Source: JBBRNH01 sp038230415 (GTDB taxonomy: Bacteria; Bacteroidota; Bacteroidia; Cytophagales; Spirosomataceae). Taken from it: a DNA stretch of 64,000 nt. The stretch spans positions 1 to 64,000 of the forward strand of contig JBBRNH010000010.1 in NCBI GenBank assembly GCA_038230415.1, written 5' to 3'. Numbering within the stretch: position 1 is the stretch's first letter; each line of letters starts with the position of its first letter. Below, one piece after another: positions 33,926 to 42,323 of the stretch. The position numbers and the translations under genes were made by a program. The notes under the pieces were generated by a model. It was not told the DNA's origin. It saw nothing but the letters and a program-made list of their open reading frames with translations, and searched no databases.

Positions 33926-36900
33926 ATGTGGCAACTCTCCATTGATACCGGCGGCACCTTTACCGACGGCCTTGCCCGCGACCCCGCCGGGAATTTCCAC
34001 CGCATTAAAGTGTTGAGTAGTAGCTGTCTGCGCGGTCGGTTCCAGGATGGTAAAGTCAGTGCACCCTGGCTCACGGCCCCGATTTTCGGTGGATACCGGG
34101 TGCAGGTTCTTGAAACCGGGCAAACGGCCACCATTGTCAGTCTGACTACCGATGGCATCCTGATAACATCGCCAACGCTGCAACTCACCAACGCGGCAAC
34201 AATCCAACTCAGCACCGGCGAAGAAGCCCCCGTTCTGGCAGCCCGGCTGCTGACGCAAACGCCACTGAATCAGTCGTTGCCACCGCTCGAAATGCGGCTC
34301 GGCACCACACGCGGCACCAACGCCCTGCTCGAACGGCGGGGCGGGCGCGTGGCACTGCTCGTTACCAAAGGGTTCAAAGACCTGCTCCTGATTGGTACGC
34401 AGCAACGGCCAAACCTGTTTCAGTTGGCAATTCCGCCCGCCGAAGTGCTATATGAAACGGTGCTGGAAGTGGATGAACGCACAACGGCAACGGGCGAGAT
34501 TCGGCAACCACTCAGCCCGGAAACCCTTGCTCGGATTATCACCGATTTGCAAAAAATCAGACCCGATGCCATTGCTATCTCGTTCCTGAACGCCTACCGA
34601 AACCCCATTCACGAACAACAAGTAGCCGACGCGCTGACTGAGGCCGGATTTTTGGTTGTCACGCGCTCAACCGAGGTTTCTGCCGCGCCGGGCTACGTGG
34701 CCCGCACCCAAACCGCCGTTATTGATGCCTATCTCACGCCTGTTCTGCGCCAGTATCTCGCCAATGTTCAGGCACAACTTGGCGAGCATCCCGTTCGGGT
34801 AATGACGAGTGCGGGTGGCTTGGTGCGGGCCGATTTGTTTCGGCCCAAAGACAGCCTGTTAAGCGGCCCGGCGGGGGGCGTAATCGGGGCCGCGCACGTT
34901 GCCCAAACATACGGCCCGGCCCTGACGCTCGATATGGGCGGCACCAGTACCGACGTGGCCCGTTGCGATGGCCCGCCCGACTACCGTTTCTCAACTACCA
35001 TCGGGCCGTTTGCGTTGCAGTTGCCGTCGCTGGCGATTGAAACCGTTGCGGCTGGGGGCGGGTCGGTGTGCTGGTTCGATGCGGTGGCCGGGCAGTTGCG
35101 CGTGGGGCCGCAGAGCGCGGGAGCCAACCCCGGCCCGGCCTGCTACGGAGCCGGTGCGCCCGGTCAGCCGTTGCTGTTGACCATCACCGATGTAAACCTG
35201 CTTACGGGCCGGTTGCTACCCCGTCAATTCGGGATTCCGGTCTTTGCCGACAAAGCCGAAGCCGCCCTCAATGCTCTTATCCGGCAAATTGAAACCGTTG
35301 CTGATGCGGCTCCTGAGCGGGCCGAATTGCTGGCCGGGCTGCTGCAAATTGCCAACGAAGCAATGGCCGGAGCGATCCGAAAAATATCCGTTTCGCGGGG
35401 GTTAGACCCGGCCTGGTACTCACTGCTGTTGTTTGGCGGGGCGGGTGGTTTGCACGGTTGTGGCGTGGCCGACCTGCTGGGAATCAAGCGGTTGATTCTG
35501 CCCTTCGATGGCGGTTTGTTAAGTGCCGTTGGCATCGGTCAGGCCCGGATCGAGCGGGTTGGGTCGCGGTCTGTGCTGCGGTTACTGGCCGGGGTGCATG
35601 GCACACTACCGGATTTGGTGTCGGATTTGATCGCCCAAACTACCGCCGAACTGCGTGAAGATACCGGGCCGGAAACGCCCGTTGACGTTCGTTCCTGCTG
35701 GCTGGCAATGCGGCTGGCCGGTCAGGAAAGTACGCTCGATGTGGCATTTCAGGATTCGGGTTTGGGTGCGTTGGTAGCTGATTTTCAGGCCCGTTACCGG
35801 AGTATTTACGGTCATTATCCCGAAACAGCTACTGGTCAGCCCCGTCCGGTTGAGGTCGAAAGTATTCGGGTAGTCGTCAGCAGGTCAGCGTCAGAGAATC
35901 AGGCCGTAGCAGCGTTTGCTCCCGAATCAATCCAGCAACAAACGATGCTGCGGCCCGAACCCGGCGATGCTCCCGCGTACAACTGGCCTATGTTGAACCC
36001 CGGCGACACCTTCGCCGGCCCGGCCTTGCTGCTCAATACTACGTCGTCGGCATACATCGAAGCAGGCTGGACGGCCACGGTTGAGGCTGATTTGATGGTG
36101 ATTGCCCGGAAAGATGTTGTTGAACCGCTTGCCCCGGTTTTAAAACCGGGGCAAAAAATTTCCGGGCAATCTGTTATCCAGACCGAACTCTTTGCCCGCC
36201 GATTTATGGCTGTTGCCGGGGAAATGGGCGCACAGTTGCAGCGAACGGCATTCTCGGTGAACGTGAAAGAACGGCTCGATTTTTCGTGCGCCGTGTTGGA
36301 TGCCGACGGTCGGTTGGTTGCCAACGCTCCGCATATTCCGGTGCATCTGGGCAGTTTGGGCGTTTGTACCCGGCTCGTAACCAGCGTGTTGCCACTTGGC
36401 CCCGGCGACGTTGCCATCACCAACCACCCCGGTTTTGGCGGCTCACACCTGCCCGACGTAACGCTGATTCAGGCCGTTTTTGCTGACTCGGATAATATTA
36501 ACCACCTACCGCAGCGCATCGGTTACGTTGTCAACCGCGCTCACCACGCCGAAATTGGTGGTAAAGTACCCGGCTCTATGCCACCCGATGCCACGAGTTT
36601 GGTGGAAGAGGGCGTGGTTTTAGAACCGATGTATGTGGTCAGAAACGGGCAGTTTTTGTGGGACCCGTTGCCCGAATCGCCCGGTATTGCGACCCGGTTT
36701 ACCAATGCGCCTTACCCAACCCGCGCCCTTGCGGAGAACCGTGCCGACATCGAAGCGGCCATTGCTTCGCTCCGAACGGGTGAAACGGCCCTGCGCGAAC
36801 TCGCCCGGCAGCACGGCCCCGATACCGTTCGGCACTACATGAACCAACTGGCCCAGACCGCCACCGATGCACTGCGCCGGGTGCTGAAACCGCTTGACGG

Positions 36901-37744
36901 TCAGGCGTTTGATGCCGAAGAATGGTTAGACGACGGCCACCGGATTTGCGTAAAAATCACGGTGAAAAACGAGCGTGTCACGTTCGATTTTCGGGGAACG
37001 TCAGCCGTGCATCCGCGTAATCTCAACGCCAATATTTCGATTCTGAACAGTGCGGTGTTGTATGTACTGCGGCTTTGGGTTGATGAAGACATCCCGCTTA
37101 ACGAGGGGCTGATGGAACCCGTTTCGATTATCCTGCCCGAATCAACTTTGTTGAATCCGGTTTTCTCTGACGATCCTGCACAATGCCCCGCCGTTGTGGG
37201 CGGCAATACCGAAGTCAGTCAGCGATTGGTAGATGCGCTGCTTAAAGCCCTGAACCTCAGCGCGTGCAGCGCGGGAACGATGAATAATTTTCTGTTTGGC
37301 AATGATAACTTCGGCTATTACGAAACCATCGGCGGGGGGGCGGGCGCAACCGAGGGGCAGGCCGGTCGGTCGGGGGTGCATCAGAACATGACCAACACCA
37401 AACTCACCGACCCCGAAGAATTGGAACGGCGGTATCCGGTGCGGCTCCATGAATTTTCGTTGCGGCCAAACTCCGGCGGGGCCGGGCGGTGGCGGGGCGG
37501 AGACGGCCTGATTCGGGATATCGAATTTCTGGAACCCGTACAGGCAACCCTGTTGAGTCAGCACCGGCTCGTGGCTCCCTACGGCATCAACGGCGGAGAG
37601 CCGGGCGCGGTGGGTCAGCAGTTTTTGATCGGCACCGACGGTGTGGAAACCAAGTTGCCGGGCATCTTTACGCGGGCCATGCTGCCCGGCGAACGCATCC
37701 GCATCGAAACGCCGGGTGGGGGCGGGGTTGGTGCCGCAGCGTAG
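33926..37744 (+). CDS. 5-oxoprolinase, fused HyuA/HyuB type
   Basis: The 1272-residue protein joins a HyuA-like ATPase half (residues about 1-700; IDTGGTFTDGLARDPAG, GTTRGTNALLERRGGRVALL, LTLDMGGTSTDVARCDG, LLFGGAGGLHG) and a HyuB-like half (about 750-1270; ELFARRFMAVAGEMGAQLQR, ITNHPGFGGSHLPDV, GGGAGATEGQAGRSGVHQ, GGGGVG at the end). This is the layout of ATP-dependent 5-oxoprolinase, which opens 5-oxo-L-proline to glutamate. Between GTFTDG and GTTRGTN there is an extra region of roughly 90 residues compared with the common hydantoinase form. A hydantoinase substrate cannot be excluded. Confidence 0.9.
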   Translation: MWQLSIDTGGTFTDGLARDPAGNFHRIKVLSSSCLRGRFQDGKVSAPWLTAPIFGGYRVQVLETGQTATIVSLTTDGILITSPTLQLTNAATIQLSTGEEAPVLAARLLTQTPLNQSLPPLEMRLGTTRGTNALLERRGGRVALLVTKGFKDLLLIGTQQRPNLFQLAIPPAEVLYETVLEVDERTTATGEIRQPLSPETLARIITDLQKIRPDAIAISFLNAYRNPIHEQQVADALTEAGFLVVTRSTEVSAAPGYVARTQTAVIDAYLTPVLRQYLANVQAQLGEHPVRVMTSAGGLVRADLFRPKDSLLSGPAGGVIGAAHVAQTYGPALTLDMGGTSTDVARCDGPPDYRFSTTIGPFALQLPSLAIETVAAGGGSVCWFDAVAGQLRVGPQSAGANPGPACYGAGAPGQPLLLTITDVNLLTGRLLPRQFGIPVFADKAEAALNALIRQIETVADAAPERAELLAGLLQIANEAMAGAIRKISVSRGLDPAWYSLLLFGGAGGLHGCGVADLLGIKRLILPFDGGLLSAVGIGQARIERVGSRSVLRLLAGVHGTLPDLVSDLIAQTTAELREDTGPETPVDVRSCWLAMRLAGQESTLDVAFQDSGLGALVADFQARYRSIYGHYPETATGQPRPVEVESIRVVVSRSASENQAVAAFAPESIQQQTMLRPEPGDAPAYNWPMLNPGDTFAGPALLLNTTSSAYIEAGWTATVEADLMVIARKDVVEPLAPVLKPGQKISGQSVIQTELFARRFMAVAGEMGAQLQRTAFSVNVKERLDFSCAVLDADGRLVANAPHIPVHLGSLGVCTRLVTSVLPLGPGDVAITNHPGFGGSHLPDVTLIQAVFADSDNINHLPQRIGYVVNRAHHAEIGGKVPGSMPPDATSLVEEGVVLEPMYVVRNGQFLWDPLPESPGIATRFTNAPYPTRALAENRADIEAAIASLRTGETALRELARQHGPDTVRHYMNQLAQTATDALRRVLKPLDGQAFDAEEWLDDGHRICVKITVKNERVTFDFRGTSAVHPRNLNANISILNSAVLYVLRLWVDEDIPLNEGLMEPVSIILPESTLLNPVFSDDPAQCPAVVGGNTEVSQRLVDALLKALNLSACSAGTMNNFLFGNDNFGYYETIGGGAGATEGQAGRSGVHQNMTNTKLTDPEELERRYPVRLHEFSLRPNSGGAGRWRGGDGLIRDIEFLEPVQATLLSQHRLVAPYGINGGEPGAVGQQFLIGTDGVETKLPGIFTRAMLPGERIRIETPGGGGVGAAA

Positions 37745-37776
37745 CGCGGGCGGAAACCCGCGATGTGTAATCTTTT

Positions 37777-37850
37777 CCTCGGTCTGTGTCTTCACAGACC
37801 ACTATAAATCAGCCAGATACGGTTGGTTGGTGAAGACACAGACCGAAGGA
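37777..37850. terminator. Inverted pair of dispersed palindromes, likely two-way terminator
   Basis: CGGTCTGTGTCTTCAC (37780-37795) and GTGAAGACACAGACCG (37830-37845) are a perfect 16-bp inverted repeat, each arm being a copy of the GGTCTGTG repeat family seen at 8402 and 8454. It lies between the convergent oxoprolinase and lipocalin genes, with T-rich (left) and A-rich (right) flanks, suitable for terminating both. Confidence 0.7.
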
Positions 37851-37860
37851 AAGAGAAAAA

Positions 37861-38382
37861 TTATGGAACCCGTTTAAAGGTGGTGGTGAGCGTATACAAA
37901 ACCTTTTTCTTGTTCGCATCTTCCTCTTCCCCCTGAATAGTCATAGTGAAGCCGGTCAGGGAACGTTTCAGGGCGTATACATTCACCACTTTATCTTCAT
38001 CGGTCAGGGTAAGTTTATCACCATCGAGTTTCCAGGTGCCGGTCAGTTTGGGTGGAATCGTTATCGTGGAATTAGCGTCTTTTATGGTGCATGAAGATGG
38101 TGAGGTGGCACTGATGCCGCCATTCTGCCCGAAGCTATATGTAATTTCAGTGTAGCAGTTGGTCTGGGCAAGTTGTTTGTAGAAGACCACGAAATCGTCA
38201 ATCCTGGCACCAAAAAAATCAATGGCCGGGCTGACTTTATCCGCCGTAATCTGATAGTTTCCAGCGAGTGAGGCCGGTTCAACCGAATTGGACGATGAGC
38301 CGCAGTTGCTAAGACCAACGGGCAGGGTTAGCAGAAGAACCCCGGTGAAAAACCGGGTAAACAGACGTGAAAATGTAAACAT
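37861..38382 (-). CDS. Lipocalin-like lipoprotein
   Basis: The 173-residue protein has a lipoprotein signal ending in the lipobox LSNC (Cys about residue 27). A short serine-rich linker and a lipocalin-like domain follow, with LAGNYQITADKVSP near the start, LTGTWKLDGDKLTLTD in the middle, and a final LYTLTTTFKRV strand. Such proteins are surface or periplasmic and of unknown ligand. A good promoter is seen at 38417-38448. Confidence 0.68.
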   Translation of the reverse strand: MFTFSRLFTRFFTGVLLLTLPVGLSNCGSSSNSVEPASLAGNYQITADKVSPAIDFFGARIDDFVVFYKQLAQTNCYTEITYSFGQNGGISATSPSSCTIKDANSTITIPPKLTGTWKLDGDKLTLTDEDKVVNVYALKRSLTGFTMTIQGEEEDANKKKVLYTLTTTFKRVP

Positions 38383-38416
38383 GAATGGAGGTTTTGAACG
38401 GGATGATAACTACCCG

Positions 38417-38448
38417 CAAAGATGCAGCAAGTAAACTAATCCGGCAAA
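38417..38448 (-). promoter_or_regulatory. Promoter of the lipocalin-like gene
   Basis: On the minus strand TTTG (38448-38445) is followed after 20 bp by CATCTTTG (38424-38417), a 7/8 match to TAnnTTTG, 34 bp before the ATG. This is the -33/-7 layout of Bacteroidota. Confidence 0.55.
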
Positions 38449-38508
38449 CAAATACGATAGTAAATCAACCATCAACCTGACTTTATCCGGCAAAACCGAA
38501 CCCGCTTT

Positions 38509-39828
38509 ATGGCCCGATTACTTCTTTTCTGTTTGTTGCTCACAACCAGCGCACTGGCCCAGCCCGGCTACCGGCCTACACCCGAAAACGTGGCTGCCCG
38601 CACCGCGTTTCAGGACGATAAATTCGGGCTGTTCATCCACTGGGGCGTGTATAGCACCTTAGCCAATGGCGAGTGGGTGATGCACAACACGCAGATTCCG
38701 GCGGCTACCTACGAAAAACTCCCGGCTCTCTTTAACCCCACCGCTTTTGATGCCAAAGCCTGGGTAGCACTGGCAAAAAACGCGGGCATGAAATACATCA
38801 CCATCACCAGCAAACATCACGACGGTTTTGCCATGTATGACTCTAAAGTCTCTGATTATGATATTGTTGACCGAACGCCCTACAAAAAAGACGTGCTGAA
38901 ATTATTGGCCGACGAGTGCCGGGCGCAGGGAATCAAGTTGTTTTTTTATCATTCTCACCTCGACTGGCATCATCCCGATTATTTTCCGCGTGGCACTACC
39001 GGGCGCACCGCCGACCGCCCCGAAGCCGGAAATTTTGACAATTACCTGAAGTATATGGACACCCAACTCACCGAGCTGCTCACTAACTACGGCTCTGTTG
39101 CCGGCATCTGGTTTGATGGCTGGTGGGATCAGGAAGTGCCAAAATCCCCCAAAGGCGAGCGCAAAACTCAGATTGACTGGCAATTGGGCCGAACATACGC
39201 CAATATTCACCGGCTCCAGCCGGCGGCTTTGATTGGCAACAATCACCACGTAGCCCCGTTTGAGGGCGAAGATTTTCAGATGTTCGAGAAAGACCTGCCC
39301 GGCAAAAGCACTACCGGCTTTAACGAGGGGCAGACTATTGGGGCGTTGCCGCTCGAAACCTGCGAGACGATGAATAATTCATGGGGATTTTCTCTGAAAG
39401 ACGACCGGCATAAATCAACCAAAGACCTCGTACATTACCTGGTGAAAGCTGCCGGGGCCAACGCCAATTTTCTGCTCAACGTGGGGCCGATGCCCAACGG
39501 ACAGATTCAGCCCGAATTTGTGAAAACCTTGGCCGAAATCGGTCAATGGACGCAGCAGTACGGTGAAACGATTTATGGCACACGCGGTGGCCCTATATCG
39601 GCCCGGCCCTGGGGCGTAACCACCGCCAAAGGCAACCGGATGTTTGTGCATGTCCTCGACTGGGCCGACCGCAACCTGCCCCTGCCGCCGATACCAAAAA
39701 AAATCAAATCAGCTAAACTGTTTGCGGGTGGGCAACCCGTAAAATTCCTGCAAACTCCCGAACAGGTTATGCTTGCCCTGCCGGCGGTTCCGGCAGGATT
39801 TGACACCGTTATCGAGATCGAGTTTTAG
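38509..39828 (+). CDS. Alpha-L-fucosidase, GH29
   Basis: The 439-residue protein has a signal peptide (LLLFCLLLTTSALAQ) and a GH29 catalytic barrel: FGLFIHWGVYSTLANGEWVM, YITITSKHHDGFAMYDSKVSDY, and the nucleophile aspartate in VAGIWFDGWWDQEVP. ETCETMNNSWGFS and NFLLNVGPMPNGQIQPE are further family blocks. It removes terminal alpha-L-fucose from glycans in the periplasm or outside. The length fits single-domain GH29 enzymes without a carbohydrate-binding module. A terminator-like hairpin follows. Confidence 0.94.
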   Translation: MARLLLFCLLLTTSALAQPGYRPTPENVAARTAFQDDKFGLFIHWGVYSTLANGEWVMHNTQIPAATYEKLPALFNPTAFDAKAWVALAKNAGMKYITITSKHHDGFAMYDSKVSDYDIVDRTPYKKDVLKLLADECRAQGIKLFFYHSHLDWHHPDYFPRGTTGRTADRPEAGNFDNYLKYMDTQLTELLTNYGSVAGIWFDGWWDQEVPKSPKGERKTQIDWQLGRTYANIHRLQPAALIGNNHHVAPFEGEDFQMFEKDLPGKSTTGFNEGQTIGALPLETCETMNNSWGFSLKDDRHKSTKDLVHYLVKAAGANANFLLNVGPMPNGQIQPEFVKTLAEIGQWTQQYGETIYGTRGGPISARPWGVTTAKGNRMFVHVLDWADRNLPLPPIPKKIKSAKLFAGGQPVKFLQTPEQVMLALPAVPAGFDTVIEIEF

Positions 39829-39845
39829 GGTTGTGCAGTGGCATG

Positions 39846-39891
39846 GCAGCAGCGTTGCCGGGTAACCAAGCATCCCGGCAACGCTGTTGCT
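39846..39891 (+). terminator. Hairpin after the fucosidase gene
   Basis: AGCGTTGCCGGG and CCCGGCAACGCT (with near-perfect outer extension) pair around an 11-bp loop. The T run downstream is weak. Confidence 0.6.
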
Positions 39892-39902
39892 GTGTTACGC
39901 TG

Positions 39903-39910
39903 TACCTTTG
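39903..39910 (+). promoter_or_regulatory. -7 element of the YbjQ-like gene
   Basis: TACCTTTG is an exact TAnnTTTG match, 28 bp before the ATG at 39939. It also supports that start over the upstream in-frame codons. Confidence 0.55.
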
Positions 39911-39938
39911 TCACTCGCTACCTTACAACTCAAAACCA

Positions 39939-40259
39939 ATGCTGATAACCACTACCCATAACATCGAAGGCAAGCACATTGCGCAGTACATCGGTTTAGT
40001 CAACGGCGAAGCGATCATTGGGGCTAACTTCGTGCGAGACCTGTTTGCCAACATCACCGACGTGGTTGGTGGCCGCTCCGGGGCGTATGAACAGGGCCTG
40101 CGCGAAGCCAAAAGCATCGCCATCAAAGAAATGATCGAGCAGGCGCAACGGCTCGGCGCAACGGCCATCATTGGCGTTGACCTTGACTTTCAGACCATTG
40201 GCGGCAACGGCTCCATGCTCATGGTGTCGGCCAATGGCACGGCGGTGGTGCTTGACTGA
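39939..40259 (+). CDS. YbjQ/UPF0145 family protein
   Basis: The 106-residue protein has the family landmarks TTHNIEGKHIAQYIGLVNGE, NFVRDLFANITDVVGGRSGAYEQ, AKSIAIKEMIEQAQRLGATA and IGVDLDFQTIG. Members form pentamers and are annotated as putative heavy-metal-binding proteins, without firm function. An upstream in-frame stretch from 39831 is not used since it would translate the hairpin and promoter. Confidence 0.88.
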   Translation: MLITTTHNIEGKHIAQYIGLVNGEAIIGANFVRDLFANITDVVGGRSGAYEQGLREAKSIAIKEMIEQAQRLGATAIIGVDLDFQTIGGNGSMLMVSANGTAVVLD

Positions 40260-40396
40260 GTAAACGGGAGCCAACGACTGAATGCTGCATCCATTTATCC
40301 GGCCTAAACCATCGCCCATACCAAATTGGTTGTCTGTCTGCGAAGCCGTTTGTTAGTTCGCTCAATCATTCGTTCACCGATTCGCTCGTTCGCTTT

Positions 40397-41638
40397 ATGA
40401 AAACCCTCCGTCAGGTATATGAGAGTTTCCAGTTTGCCTGGCAGGCACTGCTGGCTAATCTGCTCCGCACCATTCTGTCGTTGCTGGGCGTAACGGTCGG
40501 TATTTTTGCCATTATCGCCGTGTTCACCATGGTTGACTCGCTCCAGAGCAATATCAAAGAGAGCCTGAATTTTTTGGGAGACCGGGTGCTGTACGTCCAG
40601 AAATGGCCGTTTGAGTTCGGGGGCGAATACCAGTGGTGGAAGTACTTTCAACGGCCCGAACCAACCTACAAAGATTTTAAAGTATTGCAGGCCCGGCTCG
40701 AAAACGCCAAAGCCGTGTCGGCGGCAAGCGGGCGCGGCAGCGTCACCATCAAGCGGGGTAACAACAGCCTCAAGTCGCGGGTGTCGGGCGTAACGATGGA
40801 CTACAACCAGATTTCGGAAGTGCCGGTGGCCGAGGGCCGGTATTTTGCCGTGCAGGAGCAGGATGCCGCCCGCAACGTGGTGATTCTTGGCTCAGAAGTG
40901 GCCGAAACGCTGTTTCCGATTCAATATCCGGTGGGGCAAAAGATTCAGGTGAGCGGTATCAGTTTCACCGTGATTGGCGTGCAGGCCAAAAAAGGCGCGG
41001 GCATCTTAGAAATCGGCGGCAACCCCGACAGGCGCGTACTAATCCCGTACAACACGTTTGCCAAGCTGTTTCAGTCGGTCAATCCCACGATTACGATCTC
41101 GGTGAAAGGCATGGAAACCGACGATAGCCTGCAAAACCTCGAAGGCGAAATCAGAGGACTGATGCGGGCGCGACGAAGCCTGAAACCCACGCAGGACGAT
41201 AATTTTGCCGTTAACCGCCCCGAAGCCGTTGCCAAAGCCATCGGCAGTATTTTTGCCGTGCTGGGCATTGCGGGCTGGGTTATCGGGTCGTTCTCGATCT
41301 TAGTTGGGGGTTTTGGCATTGCCAACATCATGTTTGTGTCTGTCCGCGAACGCACCACGCTCATCGGCATTCAGAAATCGCTGGGGGCCAAGAATTACTT
41401 CATCCTGTTTCAGTTTTTGTTCGAGGCCGTGCTGTTGAGCTTAGTGGGCGGGTTGCTGGGCATTTTCTTGGTCTGGCTGCTATCGTTCGCGCCGTTGGGT
41501 AGTTTAGAGTTGCAGCTTTCGTCGGCCAATATTATTCTGGGTCTCGGCGTGTCGAGCATTATTGGGGTGCTGGCCGGGATTTTACCCGCTATTTCGGCCT
41601 CCCGGCTTGACCCCGTTACGGCCATTCGCGGCAAGTAA
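40397..41638 (+). CDS. ABC transporter permease, MacB/FtsX type
   Basis: The 413-residue protein has the MacB layout. One N-terminal helix (LLRTILSLLGVTVGIFAIIAVFTMV) is followed by a large periplasmic domain with KRGNNSLKSRVSGVTMDYN and RNVVILGSEVAETLFP (about residues 50-270), and then three C-terminal helices with GGFGIANIMFVSVRERTTLIGIQKSLGAK. Such permeases work with an ATPase (MacB-like or LolD-like) in efflux or lipoprotein transfer. No ATPase gene is adjacent, so the partner is elsewhere. The upstream 60 bp contains degenerate TTCGCTCA-like repeats. Confidence 0.85.
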   Translation: MKTLRQVYESFQFAWQALLANLLRTILSLLGVTVGIFAIIAVFTMVDSLQSNIKESLNFLGDRVLYVQKWPFEFGGEYQWWKYFQRPEPTYKDFKVLQARLENAKAVSAASGRGSVTIKRGNNSLKSRVSGVTMDYNQISEVPVAEGRYFAVQEQDAARNVVILGSEVAETLFPIQYPVGQKIQVSGISFTVIGVQAKKGAGILEIGGNPDRRVLIPYNTFAKLFQSVNPTITISVKGMETDDSLQNLEGEIRGLMRARRSLKPTQDDNFAVNRPEAVAKAIGSIFAVLGIAGWVIGSFSILVGGFGIANIMFVSVRERTTLIGIQKSLGAKNYFILFQFLFEAVLLSLVGGLLGIFLVWLLSFAPLGSLELQLSSANIILGLGVSSIIGVLAGILPAISASRLDPVTAIRGK

Positions 41639-41743
41639 ATTGTATCGTTTACCGTAACAAACCGTCTCAAACCTCGTCAATGATTGCGGTAACGGCTAAA
41701 TTTTTGTTGCTTTGCCCGCCATCAAACCAATTTATCAAACGCT

Positions 41744-42241
41744 ATGCGCTTTATCTCCTTTTTACTGATTGCTCTGCTCGTTGTGGCAGGTGTGTTGTGG
41801 GTACTGACCGGCTGGAGCTATTCCGACGGCGAACGGGCTGGCACGGTCTCTAAATTCAGCCGTCGGGGGTTTGTTTTCAAGACCTACGAAGGGGTGCTGA
41901 ACGTAGGTGGCTTTTCGGGCGAAACCGGCTCACTGACTCCGCAGTACTTTGACTTTTCGGTACGCGACGATGCCACCGCTAAAAAAGTGACCGAAGCCGT
42001 AAAAACCGGGCAGCGTGTGACGCTCCATTACGAAGAAAAAATCCTGAAACTACCCTGGAATGGCGACACCAAGTACTACATCACCGAAGTTGAGTTTGTT
42101 GGGCCGCAGATGCAGCCCTTCAGTAATTATCCCGGTCAACAGCCGCAGCCCGCTCCGGCGCAACAACAGGCTCCGCAGCAGCAAACCCCAGTTCAACAGA
42201 CCGCCCCGCAGCCACAGTCAACCGCTTCTGATTCAATGTGA
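41744..42241 (+). CDS. Conserved membrane-anchored protein with Q/P-rich tail
   Basis: The 165-residue protein has one N-terminal membrane segment (FISFLLIALLVVAGVLWVLTGW) and a conserved soluble domain (residues about 25-125; GTVSKFSRRGFVFKTYEG, FDFSVRDD, VTLHYEEKILKLPWNGDTKY). This is a family found in Bacteroidota and sometimes mislabelled 6-phosphogluconate dehydrogenase. The last 40 residues are rich in Gln and Pro (QAPQQQTPVQQTAPQPQ) and look disordered. Function unknown. A strong terminator follows. Confidence 0.7.
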   Translation: MRFISFLLIALLVVAGVLWVLTGWSYSDGERAGTVSKFSRRGFVFKTYEGVLNVGGFSGETGSLTPQYFDFSVRDDATAKKVTEAVKTGQRVTLHYEEKILKLPWNGDTKYYITEVEFVGPQMQPFSNYPGQQPQPAPAQQQAPQQQTPVQQTAPQPQSTASDSM

Positions 42242-42270
42242 TAAGGCAAAACTCAGAATAAAATATATGC

Positions 42271-42302
42271 ATAGAGACGCAAACTATTGCGTCTCTATTT
42301 TT
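42271..42302 (+). terminator. Rho-independent terminator
   Basis: ATAGAGACGCAA and TTGCGTCTCTAT form a perfect 12-bp stem with a 4-nt loop, followed by TTTTT. Confidence 0.88.
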
Positions 42303-42323
42303 ATGATTGCCAGTGTATGTTTT

